From: JAJDXW01 sp965243335
GTDB lineage: Bacteria; Pseudomonadota; Gammaproteobacteria; HK1
Assembly: GCA_965243335.1 (NCBI GenBank)
Contig: OZ251545.1
Location: 62,001 to 126,000, forward strand
Direction of reading: 5' to 3'
Length of the DNA stretch: 64,000 nucleotides
The position numbers were made by a program, and so were the translations under genes. Shown in pieces: positions 24,149-32,623 of this stretch; position 1 is the stretch's first letter; every line of letters begins with the position of its first letter. The notes below the pieces were generated by a model that was not told the origin of the DNA, did no database searches, and saw nothing but the letters and a program-made list of their open reading frames with translations.

Positions 24149-25359
24149 GGGGGCGGTCCGGCCGAGAACCGTGCGGCCGGGAGTGCCCGCCGGGCGGAAT
24201 CATCCAGCCGGGGACCGTTCCGCCCGGAACCGTCCGGCCGGACCCGCAGGCGGTCGAGGGAGAGGTCGGCCCGCACGTCTTCGGTGAAGGACTCCATCCA
24301 GCCTCCCAGCTCGATGCCGGTCGAGTCGGCGATGCGCACCATGCGCTCGAAGTTGGAGGCAACGGCGGCCGCGTCGGCGACCCCGGCGTCGCCCAGCTCG
24401 GCGCGGAGGGCCTCCCGCGCGCGGGCGAAGCGCGCGTCGTCGCCGCCGCCGCCGGCCGCGCCGGCGACGGCCGCGGAGGCGAACGCGAGGAGCGCGCGCC
24501 CGTTCGGAACCCCGCTCTCGATCGCGGGATCGGCCAGCGCCCGGACATCCGCCTCCTCGCCGCTCGACCTGCCGCTCTCCCGGAGCAGCGCCGCATGGGC
24601 GCTGGTTCAGTAGAAGCAGTCGTTGAGGATCGAGACCCGGCCGGCGACCAGCTCGATCTGGGCCCGGGTGAGGGCGCCGCCGTCCCGGGCGGCGGACACG
24701 TCCCGCACGAGGCGGTGATCGACGTAGTGGGCGCCCCCGAGGTCGTTCAGGGTCCTCACCTCGTCCGGGGCGAGGCTCAGGGCGCGGATGACGTTGCCGG
24801 TCCGCTTCGGCGGCCAGAGGTCCGCCTCCGGGGTCGCGGAGTTGTCGAACGGGACCATCGGAACCCAGGCTTGGCCGTCGTCCTGCGCGGCGGCGGGCCG
24901 GTAGCCGGTCGGCGCGCCGGGCTCGGGCGCGGGCAACGGATGGAGGGGCGCGCCGACCGCGCGGCAGAAGGCGTCGATGCCGACCACCGATACGACCGTC
25001 CCCACCAGCTCGACGTAGCGGGCGTCGGTCAGCCCGTCCGCGAGGGTCCGTTCATACCACCGGCGGGTCAGCCGGCTCGCGTCGTTGACGATGCGGTGGA
25101 CCGCGTCCACGGCCGGCGCGGGCAGGAGGCCGGCGTTGCCGGGGGCGACGTCGTGCGCGCCCTCCAGGGTGTGCGGGGAGAGGGTGTCGCGCAGGCGGCG
25201 GCAGAATGCGCAGCCGGCGGCGTGCCTCGCCTCGCGGGCGAGGGCGACCCGCTCCGGCCCGCTCCAGCTCGCGCCGGGGCGGGCGAGGCGCCGCCAGTAG
25301 CGGGCGTGGGCGGCGGCGAGGTCGCCGCGGACGCCGGGCGCTTCGTAGCGGATCTCCAT
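24145..25359 (-). CDS. AhpD-like/carboxymuconolactone-decarboxylase-family selenoprotein (TGA = Sec)
   Basis: Reading through the TGA at 24609-24607 gives a 404-residue protein. The motif around it is ILNDCFY-U-TSAHAALLR: Cys248, Sec251 and His255 have the spacing of AhpD Cys130, Cys133 and His137, and Glu236, twelve residues before the cysteine, matches AhpD Glu118. Downstream of the TGA the frame is open for 154 codons and protein-like (NFERMVRIADSTGIELGG), and its stop overlaps the next ATG (ATGA). A second CxxC (Cys50-Cys53, GCAFC) lies in the N-terminal half, suggesting a duplicated all-helical AhpD fold. Start ATG 25359. Expected role: peroxide or disulfide reduction with the selenol as reactive group. 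The alternative is a Cys-to-stop mutation or sequencing error. Confidence 0.8.
24571..24589 (-). promoter_or_regulatory. SECIS-like hairpin after the Sec codon
   Basis: On the minus strand GCTGCTC, loop CGGGA, GAGCGGC can form a 7-bp stem (one G-U pair) with a G-rich 5-base loop. The loop is 25-29 bases after the TGA, inside the 16-37-base range described for bacterial SECIS elements, where guanines of the apical loop contact SelB. A competing perfect hairpin (24586-24604, CAGCGCC/GGCGCTG) lies too close to the TGA to fit the model. Seen by eye; no folding energy was computed. Confidence 0.5.
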
Positions 25360-25411
25360 GCCCGCGACTCTAGCCGCGAACGGACGCGGGAGACAACCGC
25401 CTCCAGCCGCC

Positions 25412-25564
25412 GAGGCATGTGCGCTGTCGGGACTTTCGCCAAGCATACCTCTCGCAGGGCTCTTGGGAACGGCGCATCCTGGGAACGCTTGTGTCTCGCC
25501 CGCACAGGGGGGTGTGAAGCGCCCGTGAACAAAAATGCGGGCGAGACGCCCGCGTTCCCAGGGG
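25412..25564 (-). repeat. Interspersed mosaic repeat, copy 3
   Basis: A nearly full copy in reverse orientation between two minus-strand genes. It contains, read on the minus strand, CCTGGGAACGCGGGCGTCTC, a GTTCACGGGCGCTTCAC module, GACACAAGCGTTCCCAGG and the closing TGCTTGGCGAAAGTCCC. The GCGGGCG-AGA-CGCCCGC core folds into a 7-bp hairpin. The rest of the 25360-25663 gap is empty. Confidence 0.8.
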
Positions 25565-25663
25565 TCCCGCGCAAGCGCCGCCGCGGGGTGAAGTCCGCCA
25601 ACCAGCCCCGTGGACCGTCTCGAAGCTATGGATGGACCGCCGCCGTCATGGGGCGCCCGCGGG

Positions 25664-26395
25664 TCAGGAGTGCTCGACCGAAGGCCTCCCGGCCTCGTCC
25701 TTCGCGGCGCCCGGAACCGGGGAAGGGTCGGGCAATCGCGGTGCGCCTCCGCCCGGCCCGCCTCCCCTCGGCGGTGCGCCGCGGACGATCCTCAGCCGGG
25801 TGGACCAGCGGAACCGGGCCGGGATCGAGCCGTGCGCCAGGCAGAGAAACGTGAAGAGGACGAGCCACCCCACCACGGCGAGAAACGAATAGACGGCGGG
25901 GAGGCCGATCAGGGCCACGCCGGCCGGTGCGGCGACGGCTCCGGCCGCCAGGACCCCGAGCTTGCACCACAACGCCCAGGGCCGCGCCCCGACGTTCCCC
26001 TCGCCCCATTGCTCGATGGCGCCTTTCAGCGTCAGCACCTCCGCCTCGTTCGAGCCGGTGATCTCCACCTTCAGCTCCGACGGGAGGGCGAGCGCAATGT
26101 CCAGGAAAAGGCTGCTCCATCCTTCGCGGATGAAGATTCGAACGTCGGGGTTCGAGATGTGGATCGAGCGGAGCGTGAGCTCGCCGGGACGGAAATCGAG
26201 CGTCGTCTGCGCGAGATCGTCGGCGTCGCGGAAGATGTACTCGTGCTCGGTGGACTCGCTCTGACGCTTGAACGACGCGGCGCTGTAGGTCACCTCGGGC
26301 AGGAACGACATGGCCATCGACCACAGGTCGGCGAGCTGGCGCAAGGTCAGCACCCGCACGTGGAACGTGACGGCGGTCGTGTATTCTCCCTGCAT
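25664..26395 (-). CDS. Unknown protein with two membrane helices
   Basis: A 243-residue protein with a soluble N-terminal half (MQGEYTTAVTFHVRVLTLRQ, with ETTLD-type acidic strands through about residue 135) and two hydrophobic segments at about 148-195 (LGVLAAGAVAAPAGVALIGL and FLAVVGWLVLFTFLCLA). The C-terminal tail is Gly/Pro-rich. ATG 26395 is preceded by GGAGGCGG. I do not recognise the family; the layout suggests an inner-membrane protein with a cytoplasmic domain. It is not obviously part of an operon. Confidence 0.6.
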   Translation of the reverse strand: MQGEYTTAVTFHVRVLTLRQLADLWSMAMSFLPEVTYSAASFKRQSESTEHEYIFRDADDLAQTTLDFRPGELTLRSIHISNPDVRIFIREGWSSLFLDIALALPSELKVEITGSNEAEVLTLKGAIEQWGEGNVGARPWALWCKLGVLAAGAVAAPAGVALIGLPAVYSFLAVVGWLVLFTFLCLAHGSIPARFRWSTRLRIVRGAPPRGGGPGGGAPRLPDPSPVPGAAKDEAGRPSVEHS

Positions 26396-26755
26396 GTCGT
26401 CCGCCTCCCTCCGGAGCCGTTCCCATCGTCTGCGCCCAAGATAACCGATCCGGGGCCGGTGCGGGGAGCCGGCCCCGGGCGGCGCGAGGCCCCGGAGCCG
26501 CCTCACGCCGGCCGGCCCGGCGCGCCTTGCCGGCGGCCCGGGCGGGTTCTCCGGCGCGGCGATGGCGGACGGGAACCGTATGGCGTAGCCTTCGCCGGGC
26601 GTGAGCGGAAGCGCACGGGCCAAGGGGGCGCGCGCGATCTACCGTCGAAGCGAGGCGTCGATGGCGGCGTTTCCCACGCGGTCCTGTCGAAGCCGGCCAG
26701 ACCGGCGGCTGGGCCCGGAGCCGTTCCGGGCATACGACCCTTGAGGAGGGAAGGA
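26396..26755. other. Intergenic region upstream of the Tct transporter
   Basis: This 360-base gap separates the divergent unknown gene and the tctC-type gene. It should contain both promoters, but I see no clear -10/-35 pair, operator or repeat. A GAGGAGGGAAGGA ribosome site for the next gene lies at its end. Confidence 0.5.
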
Positions 26756-27727
26756 ATGAAGTACGCGAAGCGGTCCATCATGATCGGGCAGGCGGCGCTC
26801 GTCGGCGCCCTGGCCCTGGCCGGCGCCCCGGCCGGCGCCCAGGACAAGCCGGCCATCGAGGTCATCACCCATGCCGGCGCCGGCGGGGGCACCGACGTCA
26901 ACTCGCGCATGATGATGCTGCGGGCGCGCCGGGAGCTGAAGCAGGACATGGTGGTGGTCAACAAGCGCGGCGGCGGCGGCGCGGCGGCGATGAACTACTT
27001 CATGACCCGCCCGGCCGACGGCAACACCATCATGACGTTCACGGTCGGACACGCGATCACGATGGCCAAGGGCAAGACCAGGCTGAAGGTCGAGGACATG
27101 GCGCCGCTGGCCCGCGGCACGAACGACCCGCAGATCCTGATGGTCAACTGTGCGAGCAGCCCGTACAAGACCCCGGAGGCGTTCGTCGCCGGCATGAAGC
27201 AGGGCGACAAGCTGAAGTTCGGCGGCACCCAGACCGGCACGATCGACCACATCACCGTGTTCCTGTGGGCGCAGCGCCTCGGCGTCCCGATGCCGACCTA
27301 CATCCCGTTCAAGGGGGGCGGCGAGCTGGCGACGCAGTTGGTCGCGGGGGCCGTCGACGTCGGCACGCTGAACCTGTCCGAGGCGGCGGCGCCGGTGGAG
27401 AACGGCGACATCTGCCCGCTCGTGATCCTCGCGAACGAAGGCATGGCCCCGATCCCGAAGGCCAGGACCGCGAAGGAGCTGGGCATCGACCTGGTGCTGT
27501 CCACGACCAGGGGCTTCGTCACCCACGCCGGGGTGGACCCGGCCCGCCGGGCGGAGCTCGAAGCCGGCATGACCAAGGCGATGAAGCACTCGATGTACCA
27601 GGCGTACCTGATGAATTCGGGGCTGGACGAGACGTCTCCGCAGCCTTCCGGCCCCTGGGGCGAGCAGATCGGGCTGATGGTCGGGGAGTTCGGCCCTGCG
27701 CTCAAGGAGATGGGGCTGGTCGACTAG
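26756..27727 (+). CDS. Tripartite tricarboxylate transporter substrate-binding protein (TctC/Bug family)
   Basis: A 323-residue periplasmic receptor. The signal peptide (1-28) ends AGAPAGA before QDKP. The mature protein has the Bug pattern: IEVITHAGAGGGTDVNSRMM, KRGGGGAAAMNYFMTRPADG, a domain-swap region FGGTQTGTIDHITVF and FKGGGELATQLVAGAVDVG. It delivers a carboxylate (tricarboxylate, dicarboxylate or aromatic acid) to the TctAB permease encoded next. Strong GAGGAGGGAAGGA ribosome site. The gene is followed by an intercistronic hairpin, which would raise its level relative to the permease. Confidence 0.92.
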   Translation: MKYAKRSIMIGQAALVGALALAGAPAGAQDKPAIEVITHAGAGGGTDVNSRMMMLRARRELKQDMVVVNKRGGGGAAAMNYFMTRPADGNTIMTFTVGHAITMAKGKTRLKVEDMAPLARGTNDPQILMVNCASSPYKTPEAFVAGMKQGDKLKFGGTQTGTIDHITVFLWAQRLGVPMPTYIPFKGGGELATQLVAGAVDVGTLNLSEAAAPVENGDICPLVILANEGMAPIPKARTAKELGIDLVLSTTRGFVTHAGVDPARRAELEAGMTKAMKHSMYQAYLMNSGLDETSPQPSGPWGEQIGLMVGEFGPALKEMGLVD

Positions 27728-27753
27728 CGGCCCGCGGCCGCGGGCGAACGGAT

Positions 27754-27775
27754 GGCGCTCCCCTCGGGGAGCGCC
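27754..27775 (+). terminator. Intercistronic hairpin between tctC- and tctB-type genes
   Basis: GGCGCTCCCC and GGGGAGCGCC make a perfect 10-bp stem with a 2-base TC between the arms, followed by GTTTCTCC. It stands in the 56-base gap before the permease gene. Such hairpins after the abundant binding-protein gene commonly stabilise its mRNA and cut read-through, so a partial terminator is the likely role. Confidence 0.6.
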
Positions 27776-27783
27776 GTTTCTCC

Positions 27784-28245
27784 ATGAGCGCGCGAACCTT
27801 CATCGTGCCCGCCGTCCTGGCGGCGTTCTCGGTGGCGGTGATCTGGGCCTCACTGCAACTCGAGCTCTCCCCGCCGATGATCGTCGGCGACAGCATGCAG
27901 CCGCGGGCCTTTCCCATCTTCCTGATGGCGCTCAACCTGGCGCTGGTGTCGGTTCTCGTCGCGCAGATGATCCGCCGGCCCCCGAAGCCGATTCCCCTCG
28001 ACCCCTGGGCGACCTGGGGCTCGGTCCTGCTGATGTTCGTGTTCTACGGGCTGACCGTGTGGGTCGACATGTTCGTCGGCATCGCCGTCGTGATGTTCGC
28101 GATGTGCCGGCTGTGGGGCGAGCGGCGCATCCTCGTCGCGGGGAGCTTGGCGCTGGCGACGCCCATATCGATCTTTCTCCTGTTCGACACCGTCCTCAAG
28201 GTGCGCTTTCCGCGAAGCCTGCTGACGAACTGGTACTACGGGTAG
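27784..28245 (+). CDS. Tripartite tricarboxylate transporter small permease subunit (TctB family)
   Basis: A 153-residue membrane protein with four hydrophobic helices and the TctB-like periplasmic stretch GDSMQPRAFPIFL near residues 35-47. It pairs with the large TctA subunit encoded 10 bases downstream and takes substrate from the preceding receptor. Length is typical of TctB. Confidence 0.88.
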   Translation: MSARTFIVPAVLAAFSVAVIWASLQLELSPPMIVGDSMQPRAFPIFLMALNLALVSVLVAQMIRRPPKPIPLDPWATWGSVLLMFVFYGLTVWVDMFVGIAVVMFAMCRLWGERRILVAGSLALATPISIFLLFDTVLKVRFPRSLLTNWYYG

Positions 28246-28255
28246 AGGAGCCGGA

Positions 28256-29737
28256 ATGATCGACGCGGTGCAGGCGATGGCGTCGGTGGCGCTCGATCCC
28301 TACCTGCTCGGCCTGATCTTCGGCACCACCATCCTCGGGGTGGTCATCGGGGTGCTTCCGGGCCTCGGCGCCACGACCGGCGCGGCCCTGCTGCTGCCGT
28401 TCACCCTGACGATGAACCCGGTGCACGCGATCACCGTGCTCGCGACGATCTACGTCTCGGCGACCTTCGCCGGCTCCATCACCGCCATCCTGATCAACAC
28501 CCCCGGGACGTCGGCGGCGGCGGCCACCACCTTCGACGGCTATCCCCTCGCGCAACGCGGCGAGGCGGGCCGCGCGCTCGGGGTCGCGGTCGTATCGAGC
28601 ACCGTCGGCGGGGTGTTCTCGGTCCTCGTCCTGTGCGTCGCGGCGCCGTTGCTGGCGCGGGTCGCCTACGAGTTCCGGCCGCCCGAGTACTTCGCGCTGA
28701 CCCTCTTCGGCCTGTCCATGCTCGCCAGCATCAGCGCGGGCGGCGCGGTCAGGAACCTCATCGGGGGCGTGTTCGGGGTCTGGCTGGCCACCATCGGGGC
28801 CGAGCGGGCGACGGGCATCGAGCGGTTCATGTTCGGCAACTACGAGCTCTACGAGGGGCTTTCCTTCGTGCCGGTGTTCATCGGGCTGTTCGCGCTCTCC
28901 GAGCTGTTCGTACAGTCCAGGCTCGTGAACAAGGTGGCCGATACGGTCGCGATGAAGGCGGTGCGGCTGCCGTCCCGGGAGGACTACAGGCGGATATGGA
29001 AGACGGTCCTGCGTTCCTGCGGCATCGGCACGTTCATCGGGGTGCTGCCGGCCGAAGGGGCGACGGTCGCCTCCATGATCGGGTATGCGGAGGCGCGGCG
29101 CTGGTCGAAGAACAAGGAGGAGTTCGGCAAGGGGTCGGTCGAGGGCATCGCGGGCGCGGAGGCGGCGAACAACGCGGCGACCGGGGGCGCGATGGTGCCG
29201 ACGATGGTGCTCGGCATTCCCGGCAGCGGCACCACGGCCGTCATCCTGGTCGGGCTCATGGTGCACGGGCTGCGCCCGGGCCCGTACCTGTTCACCGAAC
29301 AGGTCGACAAGGTCTACCAGATATTCGGCGCCATGCTGCTCGCGAACCTCATGTTCATGGCGATGGGGCTGTACGCCGCCCGGCTGTTCGCGCGGATATC
29401 GCTCGTGCCCACCCCGATCCTCTGGCCGGTCGTCTTCGCGTTGTCGGTCATCGGCGCCTACGCGCTCAGCGCGTCCCTGCTCGACGTCTGGATCGTGCTG
29501 ATCTTCGGGGTCATCGGGTTCCTGGCGCGGCGGTACGGCTTTGCGGTGGCGCCGATCGCGGTGGGGCTGATCCTGGGCGAAATGGTCGAGACCAACCTGC
29601 AGAACTCCCTCAAGATGTTCGAGGGCCAGTGGTGGCTGATCCCGACCCAGCCGCTGGCCGCGCTGTTCCTGGTGCTGGCGGTCCTGGGGCTCTGCGGCCC
29701 CCGGCTGTTCCAGCGCCTGTTCGCGAGGCGCGGCTAG
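28256..29737 (+). CDS. Tripartite tricarboxylate transporter large permease subunit (TctA family)
   Basis: A 493-residue protein with about twelve membrane helices. Hallmarks are GVLPGLGATTGAALLLPFT (about 37-55), ILINTPGTSAAAATTFDGYP and the second-half repeat GVLPAEGATVASMIGYAEA, reflecting the internal duplication of TctA. It forms the cation-coupled channel of the Tct system. No regulatory two-component genes (TctDE) are adjacent. Confidence 0.95.
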   Translation: MIDAVQAMASVALDPYLLGLIFGTTILGVVIGVLPGLGATTGAALLLPFTLTMNPVHAITVLATIYVSATFAGSITAILINTPGTSAAAATTFDGYPLAQRGEAGRALGVAVVSSTVGGVFSVLVLCVAAPLLARVAYEFRPPEYFALTLFGLSMLASISAGGAVRNLIGGVFGVWLATIGAERATGIERFMFGNYELYEGLSFVPVFIGLFALSELFVQSRLVNKVADTVAMKAVRLPSREDYRRIWKTVLRSCGIGTFIGVLPAEGATVASMIGYAEARRWSKNKEEFGKGSVEGIAGAEAANNAATGGAMVPTMVLGIPGSGTTAVILVGLMVHGLRPGPYLFTEQVDKVYQIFGAMLLANLMFMAMGLYAARLFARISLVPTPILWPVVFALSVIGAYALSASLLDVWIVLIFGVIGFLARRYGFAVAPIAVGLILGEMVETNLQNSLKMFEGQWWLIPTQPLAALFLVLAVLGLCGPRLFQRLFARRG

Positions 29738-29748
29738 AAGACGTTCCC

Positions 29749-29779
29749 CGCGGCCCGGCGGGCGGATGCTCGGGCCGCG
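29749..29779 (+). terminator. Hairpin after the tct genes
   Basis: CGCGGCCC and GGGCCGCG are perfect 8-base complementary arms around a 15-base loop, 12 bases after the TctA stop codon. There is no following T run, so it is at best a GC-type or Rho-assisted terminator. Confidence 0.35.
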
Positions 29780-29823
29780 CTTCCGTGCGGGCAGGGTTCC
29801 ACGCGGGCGGGGGGCTGGATGGC

Positions 29824-29876
29824 GCTCCTGGGAACGGCGCGTCCCGGGGGACGCGGGCGTCCCGCCCGCACAGGGT
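29824..29876 (+). repeat. Interspersed mosaic repeat, partial copy 4
   Basis: Only the 5' modules remain: CTCCTGGGAACGGCGCGTCC and a diverged hairpin core ACGCGGGCGTCCCGCCCGCA. It lies in the gap between convergent genes. Confidence 0.65.
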
Positions 29877-29911
29877 TCCCCGCGAGCAGGTGCCGGATTC
29901 GCCCACCAGCG

Positions 29912-30406
29912 CTATCGAGCCTCCGCCGCGAGCCCCCGGACCCAGTCGACGAGGGCGCCGTTCTCCACGCTCGCGTGGAGCGCGTGGTCGTCGTCCACCT
30001 CGATGAGCCGGACGAACGCCGGGTCGCCGGCCGCCGCGAGGCGGCGGCTGTGCTCCGGGGGGACCAGGTCGTCCGCGCGCCCGTGCGCGATCCACACCGG
30101 GACCCCGGGCGGCAGCTCCGCGGGAAGGTCGTAGAGCAGGGCCGCCGGGGCGAGGAGCAGGGTCGGCCCGGCCCAGTGGCCGCGCTGGAGGAGCGCTACC
30201 GCCACCGCCCCTCCGAACGAGGAGCCGGCAAGCACGTCCGGGCCGCCGCCCGCGGCGAGCAGGGCCGCGTGCTGCGCGACGCATCCCTCGAAGTCCGAGG
30301 TGTCCATGGCCGGAGTGAGCGCGTCGAAGCGGCGGGCGAGGAGGCGCGCCTTGCTTCCGCTCGGGCTCCCTTCGAGGCCGTGGATGAAGTGGACCCGCGT
30401 GGTCAT
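29912..30406 (-). CDS. YqiA/UPF0227-like esterase
   Basis: A 164-residue minimal alpha/beta hydrolase. The N-terminus MTTRVHFIHGLEGSPSGSKA and the nucleophile elbow GSSFGGAVA (Ser near residue 62) are like the YqiA/YcfP group, the aspartate is in IAHGRADDLVP and the histidine in DDDHALH. At 164 residues it is near the 180-190 typical of the group and has no lid. Substrate unknown; stand-alone. Confidence 0.75.
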   Translation of the reverse strand: MTTRVHFIHGLEGSPSGSKARLLARRFDALTPAMDTSDFEGCVAQHAALLAAGGGPDVLAGSSFGGAVAVALLQRGHWAGPTLLLAPAALLYDLPAELPPGVPVWIAHGRADDLVPPEHSRRLAAAGDPAFVRLIEVDDDHALHASVENGALVDWVRGLAAEAR

Positions 30407-30545
30407 CGTCCCGCTCCCGGTCGCCGTGCGCCGCCCCCCGCTTCCCGCCGCCGCGCGCCGCTCCCGGCCGCCCGCCCGCCCGGCGGGCCGGGGGAGCGGG
30501 GAGCCGGCGAGGCCGGAGACGCAGGAGCCGCCGCGCCGCCCCGCC

Positions 30546-31319
30546 TCATACCACCGCCGCTCCGCCGCACACGTTGAGCACCTGGCCGGTCACGTAGGAG
30601 GCGGCCGGGCTCGCGAGAAATAGGGCGGCCCCCGCCACCTCCGCCGGGTCGCCGATGCGGCGGAGCGGCAGGCGGTGGGACACCGCGTCGAGCCGCTCCG
30701 GGTCCGTCCACAGCGCCTTCGCGAAGTCGGTCTTGATGAGCCCGGGGGCGATCGCGTTGACCCGGACCCCGTGCGGCCCGTACTCCACCGCGAGGTTGCG
30801 GGCGAGCTGGTGGCACGCGACCTTGGACATCGCGTAGGCCCCGAGGTCGGGGCTCCCCTTGAGCCCCGCGATGCTTGCGATGATGGTGATCGACCCGCCC
30901 CCGCGCTCGACCATGTGCGGGAGCACGAGCCGGCACAGCCAGAACGTGGCGCGGACGTTGGTCTCCATGATCTTGTCGAACGCCGAGTCGGGGATCCCGG
31001 CGAGCCCCCCGTGGTAGGGGTTCGCGGCGGCGTTCGGGACGCAGGCGTCGATCCTCCCCCACCGGTCGAGGGTGCGTGAGACGAGCGCTTCGAGCTGGTC
31101 GAGCTGGCCCGCGTGGCAGGGGATGGAGACCGCCTCGCCGCCGTCGCGGGCCTGCTCGCGGTTGAGCTCCGCGGCCACCGCCTCGCAGGCGTCGGCCTTG
31201 CGGCTCGACACCACCACCCTGGCGCCGGCCCGGCAGAAGCCGGCCGCGATCGCCTTCCCGATGCCCTTCGTCGAGCCGGTGACGACGGCGACCCGGCCCT
31301 TGAGATCGAACGGTTCCAT
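30546..31319 (-). CDS. Short-chain dehydrogenase/reductase (SDR)
   Basis: A 257-residue classical SDR. The cofactor loop TGSTKGIG is at 15-22, an Arg pair after the second strand (VVSSRKADA) suggests NADP preference, the NAAA motif is present, the catalytic Ser is in TIIASIAGL and the YxxxK pair is YAMSK. The substrate is probably a hydroxyacyl-CoA or another alcohol of the surrounding acid-degradation genes, but this is a guess from context. It is divergent from the HMG-CoA-lyase-like gene at 31515. Confidence 0.88.
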   Translation of the reverse strand: MEPFDLKGRVAVVTGSTKGIGKAIAAGFCRAGARVVVSSRKADACEAVAAELNREQARDGGEAVSIPCHAGQLDQLEALVSRTLDRWGRIDACVPNAAANPYHGGLAGIPDSAFDKIMETNVRATFWLCRLVLPHMVERGGGSITIIASIAGLKGSPDLGAYAMSKVACHQLARNLAVEYGPHGVRVNAIAPGLIKTDFAKALWTDPERLDAVSHRLPLRRIGDPAEVAGAALFLASPAASYVTGQVLNVCGGAAVV

Positions 31320-31514
31320 GCCTCGCTCCCGTGACGCGCGCGTTCCCCGCGCCCGGCCCGGATTATGCCAAGCGCGGCGCGCGGGCGGGCGGCGCCTGCC
31401 GCGCCCCGGCGGAGGAACGCCCGGAGCGCCTACCCTGATGCGCCGTTGTCGGCTAGGATGGCCGGCGGTCGGCGCTTCCGGCCCGCGCCCAGAACGAAAC
31501 CGAGGCGAGAAATC

Positions 31515-32450
31515 ATGAGCACGAGACCTGCCCGCGTACAGGTGACCGAGGTCGGGACCCGCGACGGGTTCCAGGCGGAGCCCGAATTCATCCCCACCGA
31601 GACCAAGGTCCGGATCATCAACGACCTCGTGGCGGCCGGGGTCCCGCGCCTCGAGTACTCGTCGTTCATGTCGCCGCGCGCGGTCCCGCAGCTCGCCGAC
31701 TCGGCGCAGGTGCTGAAGGGGGTCGACCGCTCCTCGACGATGATGGGCCTCATCGCCAACGCCAAGGGCGCCCGGCGCGGGGTCGACGCCGGGGTGGACG
31801 AGCTGGTGGTGGTGATCTCGGCCTCCGAGAGCCACAACCGGAAGAACGTCAACCGCAGCGTCGACGAATCCCTCGACGGCTTCGAGGAGGTCGCGCTCAT
31901 CGCGGGCGACGCGAACGTGCCGGTCCACGGCGCGATCGCGACCGCCTTCGGCTGCCCGTTCGAGGGCGACGTCCCCTTCGAGCAGGTCGGCTACATCGCG
32001 GAGCGGTTCGAGAAGCTCGGCTTCCACGGGATCGGCCTCGGCGACACCACCGGGATGGCCACCCCGCCCCTCGTCACCGGGCTCTGCCGGTACCTGCGCG
32101 GCCGCTTCCCGGAGACCCCCGTCTCCCTCCACTTCCACAACACGCGCGGCATCGGCCTCTGCAACGTCATGGCCGGTCTCGACGAGGGGGTCGACCGCTT
32201 CGAGTCCTCGATCGGCGGGCTCGGCGGCTGCCCCTTCGCGCCGGGGGCGACCGGCAACATCTGCACCGAGGACCTCGTCTACCTGCTGCACGAGATGGGG
32301 ATCGAGACCGGCATCGACATCGACCGGCTCTGCGAGGTCGCCCGCCAGGTCGAGGAGGTGGTGGGGCATCGCCTTCCCGGGCAGGTCATGAAGGCGGGAA
32401 CCCGCGCGCGCCTTCATGCGCTCGACGAGGCGCGGACCGCGACCGGCTGA
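31515..32450 (+). CDS. Hydroxymethylglutaryl-CoA lyase family protein
   Basis: A 311-residue TIM-barrel lyase that cleaves HMG-CoA or a related 3-hydroxy-3-methyl acyl-CoA to acetyl-CoA and a keto acid. The active-site motifs are EVGTRDGFQ (residues 12-20; Phe replaces the usual Leu of RDGLQ), the metal site HFHNTRG, GLGDTTGMATP and the catalytic cysteine loop GGLGGCPFAPGATGN. Length is standard. A CaiB-type CoA transferase follows on the same strand 170 bases later, so the pair may form a CoA-activated degradation step, for example for a leucine-type or itaconate-like acid. Confidence 0.88.
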   Translation: MSTRPARVQVTEVGTRDGFQAEPEFIPTETKVRIINDLVAAGVPRLEYSSFMSPRAVPQLADSAQVLKGVDRSSTMMGLIANAKGARRGVDAGVDELVVVISASESHNRKNVNRSVDESLDGFEEVALIAGDANVPVHGAIATAFGCPFEGDVPFEQVGYIAERFEKLGFHGIGLGDTTGMATPPLVTGLCRYLRGRFPETPVSLHFHNTRGIGLCNVMAGLDEGVDRFESSIGGLGGCPFAPGATGNICTEDLVYLLHEMGIETGIDIDRLCEVARQVEEVVGHRLPGQVMKAGTRARLHALDEARTATG

Positions 32451-32623
32451 GGGACCGTCCGTCCCTCCGGGCCGCTTCGCGCCGCCGCCCGCCGCTACTC
32501 GCCGCCGGGTCCGACCGTCATGCTCCCCCGCCCCCCCGAAAGGCTCCGGCGCAGGGAGAGGCGGGCGCGGACCCGGGGACAGGCGCGGGGACGGGGGCGC
32601 GGCGGCTGCCCGATGAGCGCGCG

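Noticed and set aside
24145..24342. Separate 65-residue gene downstream of the AhpD-like frame
   Set aside because: It is the in-frame continuation of the AhpD-like gene; the sequence upstream of its ATG back to the TGA is also protein-like and contains the conserved histidine.
24586..24604. Perfect 7-bp hairpin CAGCGCC/GGCGCTG three bases after the TGA as the SECIS element
   Set aside because: Its loop is only about 10-14 bases after the TGA, too close for the known bacterial SECIS spacing; the second hairpin fits better.
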